From NCBI GenBank assembly GCA_036435485.1, contig CM071598.1, positions 109,345,148 through 109,409,147 on the forward strand: DNA of 64,000 nucleotides. The letters run 5' to 3'. Shown here piece by piece: positions 23,188 through 35,106 of this stretch; position 1 is the stretch's first letter, and each line of letters begins with the position of its first letter. Position numbers and translations under genes: made by a program. Below the pieces are notes generated by a model. The model did not search any database, was not told the origin of the DNA, and was given only the letters and a program-made list of their open reading frames with translations. Source of the stretch: Saposhnikovia divaricata. Lineage: Eukaryota; Streptophyta; Magnoliopsida; Apiales; Apiaceae.

Positions 23188-24713
23188 ATCTTTAACATCT
23201 ACACAAGTAGCAAGGTATGTTGTTTCAGCTTATAGAACTTGATATTTTTGTCAGGATCTATACTTGATTGTTAAATACTTAAGCTGTAACACTTTACTTT
23301 GATAAATTACAGTATGATAGACTTGTTAATAAACATCAGGATTGCTATCAGTATGCTGACGTCATCAGTATTGACATCAGGATTGTATCGTCAGTATCAG
23401 GATTGTGAAATTTGTGTGTCTTACTGTTTCAAATTCTGAAGTTCATGTTATTCGGTGGTTCAATTCTGAGTTTTGTTAAGTCTATGTTAGCAAGTTTTAT
23501 TACATACATACTGATAATTTATATCATTATTCATGACAGTCAATAAACAACGATAGACAAGTAGATATTAAGAAAACTTGTATTTTCATTAATCAAAAGC
23601 ATTACATACATGAAAATGAAATACAATTCTTCTTTTTGTCTAACTACTACTGATAATTCTATTCTTGTCTAAAGTTGTTGCTGCTTCAATCCTCAATGAT
23701 CGACTTCAGGACAAGGAGCATCTCAAGAATGAATTCCTTGTCTGGGCGACTTGAATGAGAGCAGCTAACTCATCTTCATGCTTATTGAAGAAGATGAATA
23801 ACATCTCCATCAAGATCAACCTCAGACTCTTCACCAAATTCTTCATCCTCAAGGAGTGAAGAGATTAGAGGAGGATTGTATCCAACTGGTAGATGTTTTA
23901 GAGGAGATTTGTGGAAATCATCTGGGTTAAGATTAACCATATTTGGCTTGATGAGAAAAGTCATCTCTTCTAAGAGATAGTTCACTTGCTCCTGATCATC
24001 AAGAGTAAAGAACTTCTCAGTGGTAATGAACCAAAAGCTAGGGTTCATATGAAGTTTTGGGTTGAAAGCTATGATGGAAAGAGAAAAGAATGAAAAGGTT
24101 TTGGAGAATGGCATAAGACGTCGGTTTCTTTTATAGAAAGACGTGGGAAGCTGAACAATCATTTGGGAGATATCAGTGCATTCAGTCATAATTATGTGTG
24201 ACTGTATTTCTTGTATTTTCAAGAAATATTGAATGAATTTAACCAATTGATTTTGTTATTTCTTTTTCAGGTAAAAGAAAATGCCATGTGGAAACTTCAT
24301 TTAGTCTCTGGAATCAGGATGATATTGATCAGGAATACGAGTGTGTTCACATCAGGATTAGTAATTCTTTTTATTCAGAAATCACATTGAATTGTGTGAT
24401 TATTCTGATGAGTAGATCACATCAGGAAGATGAAACTGATCAGTATTGATTTTTATCTTGATTTTACCTTGACTTATTTACTTGAAATTATTTTCCAAAA
24501 GTCATGGGTAACTGCATTTTTCATGGACTGACACCTGTCAACCCACGTGTCAACGTGGGATAATGGGTCTGAAGGATTTTTGAAATATAATTATTTTGAC
24601 ACTCTAATCGTGTAATTGCTTTCTCTAATTTCATTCTCTAAAGCAAAAACACTCTCGAGTTCTCCAAATCACTAATCAATTTCAAAGATTTCTTAAGTTC
24701 TTTTCAGATCAAA
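23188..24713 (+). other. Post-pol spacer of element A with inverted LTR motifs
   Basis: Contains two clusters of ATCAGGAT (23335, 23376, 23396; 24313, 24351), the reverse complement of the ATCCTGAT motif in the LTR U3. The clusters flank an antisense ORF (23782-24189). There is no sense-strand ORF of note. Confidence 0.75.
23782..24189 (-). CDS. Antisense ORF in element A, unknown product
   Basis: From the ATG at 24189 (MTECTDISQMIVQLP) to a stop at 23782, 135 residues. The frame is open further upstream but only with a TTG. The middle is aromatic and hydrophobic (SKTFSFFSLSIIAF), without a clear membrane helix. The C-terminus is acidic (LLEDEEFGEESEVDLDGD). It lies on the strand opposite to pol, between two clusters of a motif that also occurs upstream of the LTR TATA. 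Antisense ORFs after pol are known in Tat-lineage gypsy elements; I do not recognise this protein. Chance ORF remains possible. Confidence 0.35.
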   Translation of the reverse strand: MTECTDISQMIVQLPTSFYKRNRRLMPFSKTFSFFSLSIIAFNPKLHMNPSFWFITTEKFFTLDDQEQVNYLLEEMTFLIKPNMVNLNPDDFHKSPLKHLPVGYNPPLISSLLEDEEFGEESEVDLDGDVIHLLQ

Positions 24714-27700
24714 ATGACAACTCAAAGAAGACTACCCAAATCAGTAGCTTTCAAGTTTGGTGACTTTGATTTTATGATGAACAATCATGTTGCAGCTATC
24801 ACCAACAAGGAAGGGGTGTCAACTGATTTTCACCTGATAATGGACTTTATGGCGAAAAGACCATTAAGTTATGCCTTGACAGCATCTCCACAAATTAATC
24901 AAGTAGTTGTTTCACAAGCTTGGGAGAATGCTGAGGTAATTGATTCTACTCAGAGTCAATCAGGTAAGATTGTTCTACACTTAGGACAAGACTCATTTGA
25001 TCTTACTGAATCTGTTATTAATTCAGTACTTCGCTTACCTGTTAGTACAAATTTTGAGAATGTACCATCTGATGATGATGTGAGAACTATGTTATCTAAA
25101 TTAGGTTATGATGGACCTCTAGATAACATGAGCCAGTTAAATAGATCTTTTCTTAGGAAAGAATGGTCTTTCTTCTTTGATCAAATTGCTAAATGTTTTA
25201 CTGGTAAATGTAGTTCTTTTCAACAAATTACAGCTGTTACATCACATATTGCATATGCTTTGCTGTATAATAGAGTAATTAATTTTGGTCACATTATCTT
25301 AAATCAGATGTGTATTAAACTTGGGTCAAGAGATCATGACAGGAATATGGTTTATTATCACAGATTCATGCAACTGTTTATTAACCATTTCATTCCTGAT
25401 GTTGAAGCTAGATTTGGTAGAGAGTATTGTGCTTCTTCTTATGTGCAGTAAAAGAGAATTTTCTCTGACATTACAAAGAAGGACAGTGAAAAGAATCTAG
25501 ATGAAATACCTGCGTTACACTATCCAAATCATGTTCAGGTAATTCTTAGAACTCATCTTCCTACTATCTATAATTCTTCTTTCTTTGGTGGTGAAATGAC
25601 TCAGGAATCTCAATTGGAGGAGAACCCCCCCTGTGTCTACCCAAGTAGCCAAAAACATTACAGTCTCTGAAACAATTCTAGAACCAAATTTTGATCCACA
25701 GCCTATTGTTTCAAAGAAGCCAACCTCTGGTGTTTCTCAAAAGACATCAGTTGTAAGGAAGAAAAGATTTGTCATTTAAAGTAGTAGTTCTAGTGAAGAA
25801 GATGATAATATATCTCTTGCTGAGAGAGCAGAATTGAAGGCTGCAATTCAACTTTCTAAGCTAGGACAAAGAGATGGAGCACCTAGTCACAGCCAGGCTG
25901 CACTCTCAAAAGGCTGTAGTTCTTAAAAAGGGAAAGCAGTTACTGGATACTGTCTCTCAAAAGACTGTGTCTATTGAAAAAGGATCTCATCCCAAGATCA
26001 CTTCTGTGTCTACACCTCTTGACTCTTCTCAAGACAAATCTGTTGCTCACTATACTAGGAGAACAAGGAGAAAGATTCATTTGTCACCTACACACACAGT
26101 GTCAAGTCCAACTAACATTATGCAGGTCTCTACAAATAATGCTATATCCATGTCAGTATCTGGCAAGAGAGATCTGGATCTTGATTCTTTATGGGAAACT
26201 ACATTGACATACAGACTGGCTATGGAACTTATTTCTCTGAAAGTGAGGTTTTCCAGGCCTGTTCTAGATTTTCTGATTGAAAGAGTTCCCAAACTTTCAT
26301 TTTCTGAAGAATATGGACTGTTACATCAAAGGCTTGATTTAATGAAGATATATTTCTATGTATCAGTCAGAAAGGAGTTACACAAGAAATTTGGACTTCC
26401 TAAGCATGTTGCACTTCAATCACTTCATTCATATCTATTTGACAAGGATGCCATTGTTGAAGATGCTTCAGCTCAAGGTGAACAAGAGGAGGTAGTTGAT
26501 AGAGGGAAGCCGTCAACAGAAGATACTATTGCACCAGTGGTGAATAGTAAAATAGATCATATCACAGCCACTGCAACACAAGAACCATCTAGTCAGAGGT
26601 TGGATGACTCAGGAACTGTGATTGATGATGCTGAAAGGTCTTCTGTGATGACTGAAATTGCAAGTGAGAAACCCTATGATATGGGAGGAATGACTTTGAT
26701 TGATTTTTCTGAAGATCAAACCAATATTGTTCTTTCAGAGTCTATCCACCTTGAGGGTGTGTCTCAGCAACCAACACTTAAAGACGGTGACATACTAGCT
26801 ATGGTGTCTAATGAAGTATTACTGAAGACATTAGAGTCTAGTGTAAAACCTGAAAGTGGTATACTGGAGCCTGTAGTTTCTGAAAAGAAAGTAGATGTTT
26901 GTAAGGGTTCAGAGACTATAGCAGCTCACTCCTTGGAGAAAACCTCAAGCCCCATGCCATATGAGGAACCCTCTCTCCATGTGAGTTCAGGTATAAAAAC
27001 TTCTTCTAACCCCTATTTTTCTGTAGGTCATGAGAGCACTTATCCAAATTTGAGTGATACACTTGAAAAGATGGACATAGATCCACACACAGAGAGGCTG
27101 GCTCTTGACCAGGCAAAAGGAGAGGTAGAAAGAGTGTTGACTTTAGATAGTCAAAGTGAGAAAGAGGGTATGGATGATCAACTCCATAGTGAGGGAGAGA
27201 AAATTAGGAAACCACCATCGTTTGATTTCTGGGATAAGGTTTTTCCTGAATCTTGGTCTGAAAATCTTGGTATGGATGCTGGTACTTATTCTTTTATCAA
27301 GATGTATGAGAAGCATGACTTAGCACATCACAATGCAAAGCCAGAAGTTAAAGCTCAGAAACAGAAAGAAAGGCTTGCAGAGATCATTAACAGAAGAGGT
27401 GAAAGGCTAAGACAAACTTCTACTCAACCAGTACCAGAAGATATTCCTAATGATCCTAGTATTCCTTTGTTTGTACTTCCAATTTCAGCTAGATTTGAGA
27501 CATCAACAATATCTGATCAATCTAAGGAGGAGTCAGGATTTGTAGATGTTAGTACACAGAATACTGGTGAAGGACAGGATGATCATACTTCAGCTCCAGA
27601 TCAGAAAAATGAAGATGTTTGTACTTCTACTCAAGTATTATTACTTGAATATCATTCTCAACAGGAAACTTCTTCTACAAGACTTGAAGATAATGTTCTT

Positions 27701-27937
27701 TCTGCATCTGAATCTGAAGATACAACAAGCACTTCCAACATTGAAGTCAATTCTGAAATTCTTAAGGACATTCAGAAATCTCAAAGTGATATTCAATCGA
27801 GACTTCTAATTCTTGAAAATAACCAAGTCACTATTATGGAAAATCAAGCAGTTCTGATGAATCTCATTTGTTCTGTTACTAAATCTCTTGGAATTAATGT
27901 TGCTGATGTCAAAAAGGGGGAGATAAAGACAATTCAG

Positions 27938-28005
<68 letters not shown>

Positions 28006-28105
28006 GACTGGGGGAGATAAACAGACTGGGAGCAGAACTAAGGGTGATAGAGTTGGTAAATTTCATCATGGGAGTGGTAAAGGAAAAGAAACATCAAATA
28101 GTTGA
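24714..28105 (+). pseudogene. Element A post-pol accessory ORF (SIRE 'env-like' position)
   Basis: ATG at 24714 (MTTQRRLPKSVAFKFGDFDF). The first 245 residues resemble the putative plant transposon protein domain found in retroelement accessory ORFs. A TAA at 25449 interrupts it, with further frame breaks around a seven-C run near 25626. A 743-residue open frame follows from 25874. That part has a globular region (about 26160-26450), a long acidic low-complexity region, a short predicted coiled coil near 27790-27880, a (CAA)n polyglutamine tract (27941-28004) and a basic Gly-rich tail. I see no signal peptide or transmembrane segment, so an envelope function is not supported. Role unknown. 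Confidence 0.7.
27941..28004 (+). repeat. (CAA)n microsatellite encoding polyglutamine
   Basis: About 21 uninterrupted CAA units inside the accessory ORF. The antisense poly-Leu ORF is only its shadow. Confidence 0.95.
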
Positions 28106-28255
28106 ATTCTTTCTTCTAAGTACTAGATACATGTCTACATCTGAAGAAGGAGGTACTTAACTTCATGATCTTGAATTCATAAATTCTATTCTGGTTGTAT
28201 TATTATATGTTTTGACATCTACAACTTAGATTTATGCTTCAGATTCTAAAGCATA

Positions 28256-28267
28256 AATAGGGGAGAT
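28256..28267 (+). other. Element A polypurine tract
   Basis: AATAGGGGAGAT immediately before the 3' LTR. Confidence 0.8.
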
Positions 28268-29042
28268 TGTTAGGAATAATTCATAAGTTGTGATGTTAAG
28301 AATAGAATTTTGCTACTACTTCTTGTATATCCTGATCTTATAAAAGATTTAGCACTTTGTATAGGATATATGTGTTAAACAGTAATCTGTAGAATTTAGT
28401 CAGGAACAGTGCGTCAGAGACTACATGTCAGGAACAGTGTGTCGGGGACTACATGTCAGGAACAGAGGAGCAGATCCTGATACATTAAGTCAGATCCTGA
28501 TCAAATACTGATGGGATAATCAGATCCTGATGCAATGGGAAATCCTGATATCAGTCGTGTTACTGATGATATCAGTCGTGTTACTGATGATGTCATTATG
28601 GATGCTACAGAAACTGGCAAGTGCTATAAAACAGGATCTTTGTTTTGGAAAACAAGCAAGAAGATACCGTGAAGGAAACGAATTCTCTATTGATGGAAAC
28701 TATCAACCGGACGGCAGAACATTGTCATAGATAGATTATAATTCTGTTATTAGTTGATAGGTAGCAATATAAATACTCTCTCAATATCATTGTAAAAAGT
28801 GTGTGAGCAAGTGAGTTCGTAAGATTTGTATTCGAGAGTTCGAAACAAACAGTGAGAGAGATTTGTATTGTCAGCAGCTGCTAAAGGTATTGTACACCTT
28901 TGGTAGAGTTTGTATTTGATTATTTTAATACAAACAAAGTTTGATTTATTCGTTTATTCTTGTTCATATAATCAAGCAAAAATCAGACACGATTATATAA
29001 CTTGTATTCAACCCCCCCTTCTACAAGTTATTCGAGTTAACA
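28268..29042 (+). repeat. Element A 3' LTR
   Basis: 775 bp, nearly identical to the 5' LTR. The main difference is a 21-bp tandem duplication, GATATCAGTCGTGTTACTGA plus T (28547-28567 and 28568-28588). It is followed by the target duplication CCCAG. Confidence 0.93.
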
Positions 29043-31251
29043 CCCAGATTTTTGGTATTAATTCAAACTTTTATTATGTAATGGAGTATAAGTGTAACAG
29101 TGGTTCTAATAAATGAATATTGAAAGGATTTCGACTCAAATGTTTATATGCCATGAACAATGCAATTGGTTGACAACTTAGATAAGAATAATCTATTTCT
29201 GGATACGTAAGATATGGTAAATTCCAAAGAGGAAGGTTATTCTCATGTCATCCAAATCGATATCTGTTATAAGTCCAGTGGTTCCGTAAAAGGGTTAAGG
29301 AACGCTCGGGAAAGCGCAAGGACATTTTTCTAATTATAAGAATTAAAGAGAGAATAAGTGATGAATAGTGTTTTTGGTGGAAACTGGAATATTATTAGAC
29401 GACCCTATATAGGAGTATTCGGAACGGATTTCTGAGTTCGTATTAGTGACCGATAGGCAATATAAGTGTATGTAAACGATATCAGATTCAGAAAAATAGC
29501 ACTTTTATTTTCTCCGAGATTTCCCTGGACACTGAAGGATTTAAGGATATATTAAAAGATTTAAGGGATTTAAATTCAAGAGTTATAAAGGAGGATTAAA
29601 GATGTGAGCAAAAATATTAAGAGAATTTTCGGTAAAACCCTAACTAGAAATCCTTGAGTTATTCCTCCGAACGATCAATGAAATCGAGCAATAACCGGAC
29701 AAAGAAGCAAGCAGGGAATCAAGATGCATGCATGTGCAAGAGGATAAGACCAAGGAACTAAGTAGTTACATGAGCAACTAGCATACTTAGAGAATTAAAC
29801 CAAGTACTTAGCTTCATTTCATCATCTTACCACAAGATCAAGACATTTGTCCATCCAAATACATCATGCATGACATACCACCTTTAATAAAGCCACTTTA
29901 CATGATATATTATCCAAGACAATCACTTTATGCATTATTTTCTAAGAGCAAGCCAAGCAAAAACTCTCTCTCTCCCTCATTAAGCCCATTCAGCTTTCTT
30001 CAAAATTCAAGAACAAAAACCAATCTTCCCACCATTGTTTGATCTTGAGATTTTTATGGGAAGTACTATATTTCATATCATAGTTATCCTCCAAATTTGA
30101 GCCTTAGATTCCACTTCTTTCATTTTCAAATAAATCATCAAAGATGATGATGAATAGTACTTTCAAGAACTAATCTTTGATTTCTTGTTTTCTTTGGTTG
30201 ATCTAAGCTAGCTTAAGGCCATACAAGGACTAGATCAAGCTTAGTAAGGCTAGTACATACTCCAAAGAAGGTATACCACTTGAAACCCTAGATCTTGTTT
30301 TGAGTTTTATGTATGTTCTTGATGGTTTTAGGTTAGTATGATTATGGTGAAGTTATAAGCATGATTATGTAATTGATTGTTTGATTTAAGAGATATGATG
30401 ATCATGTTGGTAAAGTGAGATGTTCTTGGACTTTGTAAAATGTATGGTATGTCCGGTGTGGCTTGGTTGTGATGAAACGAATTTTGAAACGTTCAATTTA
30501 TATCCGTCATAATGTCGAAATTTCGTTAAACCTTGAAAACCGTGCATCACAGTAGCTCTAATTGTCTAATCTGGTTAAGTATATGACATACCCTTGTAGA
30601 TCTCAAGTCATAGATCGTTTTGGCGCAAGAATCGAAGCAAACGGACTTACGGTTTAGGAGTTATGGTCAAAATCGTAAAAATGGTTCGAAACCGTAAGTG
30701 CGAGTTCGTAACTGAAATTGAACCCCTGTAAAATAAGTAATTCAGTGGCGAATCTTGATAATTAAATATTAGAGATCATAAGGAAGGTGTGGGAGAAAAC
30801 ATCATGTCAAACGGATTGTTTTTCGATTTTATAAAAATGTTCGAATCGAGGTTAAGCGCGAATGAACCCCTTAAAAGTACACTTGGTTATAACTTTGGCA
30901 AATCACTTAGAAAATGGGCGATAAAACTCGAGGTATAATCTTGGTTCGTAAACGACCGACCTTAGAACTTATACGACTTAAGCATATACCAAGTGGAAAT
31001 GTAATGACATGCCTTAATAACGAGCAAGTGTCGGATCGTATCAGTGATAAAAGAGTACACAAAAGGGTGCATAACGAGATAACTTGAAAACGTGTTTTAG
31101 CCTAAGTTAAGTATATACTTAGCCTTTTAAAAAGTGTTAAGTGACTAATCTCAAATATTCTAATTGTTTATAGATCACCGTTCTGACCCGGGACACACCA
31201 CCTCTACCCGACTACCAGACAAGTTTCCAATACTTTGGTACTGTTGTTGTG

Positions 31252-31329
<78 letters not shown>

Positions 31330-33292
31330 TTCTGTTATACATATGCCATAGCATGCAAGCCTACTTTCAAGTTATACTATGATCCTTGTTCCCTGATTTA
31401 ATGTTGGCTTATAAGCTAGATAGATAGTATATCGGTTATAAGCCGGATATTGCTAAGACCCTTAAGTGAAAGGCATATGAATCTCATTCTTCGAATATAG
31501 ACCGGGAGTCGGTATTTCTTGATATATTGGGATTATTTTCGGAGGGAAATATTTAAGTAAATGTTTTTCCATTATTTATTTACTGAATATTATTTGAATA
31601 TTCATTTGAGATTATTTACTTAATGAATATTATTTTGAATATTCATTCGAGTTATTTATTTAAAGGGAATTATTTTCGAATATTCATTTGATCATTATTT
31701 ATTTAATGAAAATTATTTTGAATATTCATTTAAATTTTATTTATTCAATAAGTATTATTAATTTGTCTATTCATTAATTATTTAATGAATATTATGGTGA
31801 ATATTTATTCGAAGGATATTTTGATCAATATTTTATATTAAGAATATTCTTCAAATATGTACGATTTAATAAATACTCTTGGAATATTATTCACTTCTTC
31901 TAACTAGTTTTAAAAATGATTTACTACATTCAAATATTATTTTCGACCTTCGAATATTATGTAAATTATCTCTGAGTCTTATTATTAATATTTATTTTGT
32001 CAAGGAAGGTTCTCAAAAATCCTATTCTTCATTCAAATCTATCTTTCAAATTATAAGGGAACCTTACTTGGGAAATGTTATTTATCTTGTTGACTTCCCG
32101 GTCATAAATATTTTGAAACTATTCTTTTCACTTGCAACTTGGTTGCTATTCATCGATTGAATCTTTTGTTACTTCGTCATCATTCGAGGGGTAAGAGTGT
32201 TGGAACAAGTTGGTATCCATTAACAAGTAACAGCTTGGGAAATATTGGTGAATTTTCCTTTCCAACTAGATACGACTACTTTGTGGAGTCCTATCAACAA
32301 GTATTATACTTGGGGAAAGGGGGACGAACTTTACGTTTCAGAGTCATGGATGTTATTCGAATTAGGAGACGCGTAAGTGGCTGAGTGGCGCCGGTCCAGC
32401 AATGGCCCAACCGTTGGCCGGGGGGTTCCAGAGGGCGGTTGACAAGTAAATCCGTCGGTGTTTCCTTCTACATGTAGAGAACAATGATGGGGAGCAAAAC
32501 ATGCGACTGATCATCGTAAACGTTATGGCTCCTGGTCCGGCAATGCTCCCGTATTAGTTCATCTTTCAAAGTTAGAAATTTTTCTGCAACATTATCAGTG
32601 TTGGCAGGGTTGAAAAGTGTTCAAAACTAGGATTGCATTTTTTTTTCCTGCAATTTCCTTTTATGAGATGTGATGATATTTGGCTCATATTTTTGTATAG
32701 CAGATATTCCTACGAAAGATATATTTTGAGTTACCTTGTAACTTCATCGTTTACCTTATACTAGCATTATGTTCGTAAATGCATGGCATATGGTTTCAAA
32801 AACACTTTTGAACTGTTATATTTGTTATTGTTCAGTATACATATTTGTTGGTGGGCTATTGCTCACCCTTGCTTTATTATTATATCACAACAACAGCTAG
32901 GTCTGATGGCCCGCGTAAGGCTCACTCGGCGCAAGAAGGTTACTCCAGTCGTAGGACTACCCTCTGATATGGTTGCTGCCATTGCTGAGGTAGACAGGCA
33001 GCTTTTGTTTTCAGTCTTAAGTATATGTATGATTAATGTTAATCAATGGCAAGAATCTTTAAACTTATGATGTAATCATTTTGAGTTGTAATAACTTATA
33101 TTCGTGGATCCTATTAGTAGAGACTTATGTCAATTTCATCTCTGGGACTATAACTGGTTGTGTGTGCGTGTGATTGGATATTATTGTGGGGTCACAGCAT
33201 GTGTTTATTTATTTGGACTCAAGTCAAGGATTGTTTATAGAAATTAAGACCGTAACGACCAGGTCCCCGACCCCGGATCTGGGGCTGTTACA
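29043..33292 (+). repeat. G1 3' LTR, remainder
   Basis: Continues the LTR begun at 16779, giving a total LTR of about 4.26 kb. It ends GGCTGTTACA at 33292. Bases 30729-33292 parallel the 5' LTR part at 3317-5821, including the GAATATTC tandem array (about 31600-31740). It has an (AT)n expansion at about 31253-31322 that is absent from the 5' LTR. No gene is supported in it. Confidence 0.9.
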
Positions 33293-33595
33293 ACTTCCAT
33301 CAGGTATAGTTATTGTACTATAAGAAGTAGATATAGCTTTGTATGATGAGAAGTCATCCAAAGTATTAGTTATATGATCTGTTGCCCCACTATCCAATAT
33401 CCAGTCTAATTTAGAGCAAGAAAGAAAACAGACTTTGCCTGTGAGTAAAGCAGTATGTCCAAGTTAATCAGTAGTATTGTCATCAGAATGAGTGTTGTTA
33501 TTCATGTGTTGCTTGTTAAGAAGCTCTATCAGTTGAGAATATTGATCCATGGAAAGATTAGCTTGTGAAGTGTTTGACATGTCAGTCTGATCATT

Positions 33596-34702
33596 CTATG
33601 TTTGATCTTCTTGTGAATTCTGAACAAAAGCAGCCATTCTAGTATCTTTACCCTTGAAATTGGCTGGATAACCATGAATCTTGAAACACCTGTCTATGCT
33701 GTGTCCTGGAACTTGACAATGAGTACAATAATAATTAGCTCCAGGTTTGTTCACAAATTTCCTATTCACAAAGTTTTCAGAGTTGAAACTATTCCCAGCA
33801 TTGAAAGATTTTCCAGAATTGATATGACTAACATTGCCAGAGTAACCACCTCTACCAGAATAATTCCTAGAATTACCACCTCTTGCTCCAGAAAAACTGC
33901 CTGAATTACCACCTCTGTTTCCATTTCTGAAATTGTTTCCAGATTTATTATCATAGAATCTTCTTTTATCCACAACAAAAGCCATTGATTCAGATTGACC
34001 AACACTTGAAATCTCTTTGTGATTTTCCTCCTGAGCAAAAAGTCTGTAAACTGCAGACACATTAGGTAAGGGTTGCATCATGAGAACATTAGCTATTATA
34101 GCAGCACAATTGTCATTTAATTTCATCATGAATTGAAGTAATTTCTGCTTCTGCAGCTTGTCTTGGATTCTTTGTGTCAAATTACAAGTACACTTCTTAC
34201 AAGTACAGTGAGGAAGAGGATCTGTATCATTGATGCCATCCCAAAGAGTCTTGATTGAAGTAAAAAACTCTGAGACAGTTTGAGAACCTTGTTTAATCTC
34301 AGCAAGTTTATATTCCAATGAATACACCTGAGTGTTTGAAGCATATCCATATCTTTCTTCTAGTTCTGACCACACTTCTCTAGCAGTTGACAAGAACAGC
34401 ACACTTTTCGCTATTGTTTCATCAAGATTATACAAAATCCAAGATATAACCAGATCATTACATCTAGACCAGAATTTGTACTCAGCAGTGTTAACTTCAG
34501 GAATAGCAATAGAACCGTCTACAAAACCAATCTTGTTTTTCGCAGAAAGAATCAACAACATCGACCTTTTCCAATTCGTAAATCCATTTCCATCAAACTT
34601 AACAGATACCAGTTGAGTCGATGATGCATCGGAAGGATGAATGTAATATATACTATTTGGATCTTGATTACCAGAGACTTGATTACCAGTAATTGTAGCC
34701 AT
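33596..34702 (-). pseudogene. Element D gag (copia type)
   Basis: ATG at 34702 opens 368 residues. The N-terminal copia gag domain contains YYIHPSDASSTQLVSVKFDG, then WKRSMLLILSAKNKIGFVDG (PF14244-like). A UBN2-type part, an Asn/Gly-rich stretch and a zinc-knuckle-like YYCTHCQVPGHSIDRCFKIHG follow. An in-frame TAG at 33596, then another stop before the protease motif, split gag from pol. The parent role is capsid formation. Confidence 0.85.
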
Positions 34703-35094
34703 GTTAACACTTTAAGAATCTCGAGTATTCAACCAAAAACAATATCAACGTACAAAAGATGAACAATCAAATCAATCAATCAGGAATTAGGTCACAAAAC
34801 TAAGTTTCGAGATATTGTAGAGAGATTCAGAGAGATTAGATTCAGAGAGATATTGCAGAGAGATTCAGAGAGATTAGATTTCAATAAGAAACTGAAGATT
34901 CAGAGAAAGATTCAGATAAACTCAACGAAATTACAACAGATCACAAATCAGATCAACACCAGATAATGAAAACAAGTTCAGTCGGTACGAGTCAAATTGA
35001 TTAAACCTGATAAAAGCCGAAATCTAGTAAAGAAATGATGAAAAATGAAAATCTCCGATCAGCGATTCCGATCACCGACCAACGCTCCGACCTT

Positions 35095-35106
35095 GCTCTG
35101 ATACCA
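35095..35106 (-). other. Element D primer-binding site
   Basis: The + strand reads GCTCTGATACCA, i.e. TGGTATCAGAGC on the minus strand, directly after the LTR end. Confidence 0.9.

Larger units (their letters stand above)
16792..29042 (+). mobile_element. SIRE/Maximus-type Ty1/copia element A, 12.25 kb
   Basis: Bounded by LTRs of 755 and 775 bp that start TGTTAGG and end GTTAACA, with a CCCAG target duplication on each side. Order: LTR, PBS (17549), gag, protease-integrase-RT-RNase H, a long spacer with an antisense ORF, a large post-pol ORF, PPT (28256-28267), LTR. The long gag with coiled coil and the extra ORF after pol are traits of the SIRE (Maximus) lineage. LTRs are nearly identical, so insertion is fairly recent, yet gag, integrase and the post-pol ORF contain frameshifts and stops. 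Confidence 0.92.
3317..33292 (+). mobile_element. Ty3/gypsy chromovirus G1, Tekay/Del-like, broken by nested insertions
   Basis: Own sequence: 5' LTR part 3317-5821, PBS 5826-5837, internal region 5838-10761 and 15473-16778, 3' LTR 16779-16791 plus 29043-33292. Domain order gag, protease, RT, RNase H, integrase, chromodomain places it in Ty3/gypsy chromoviruses. The C-terminal chromodomain and MPPRR gag start fit Tekay/Del. Coding frames carry several frameshifts and stops. Insertions inside it are copia C with gypsy G0 (left), CACTA (10762-15469) and copia A (16792-29042). G1 itself sits in the protease region of copia D, which resumes at 33293. Its 5' boundary lies outside the window. Confidence 0.9.

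Noticed and set aside
23330..23410. CRISPR-like spaced repeats (ATCAGGAT)
   Set aside because: Repeats of 8 bases with irregular spacing in a plant retroelement; no CRISPR array features.
27806..28069. Antisense ORF with poly-Leu
   Set aside because: Reverse reading of the (CAA)n tract; not a membrane protein gene.
31164..31382. 72-codon ORF with Ile-Tyr repeats
   Set aside because: Translation of an (AT)n microsatellite.
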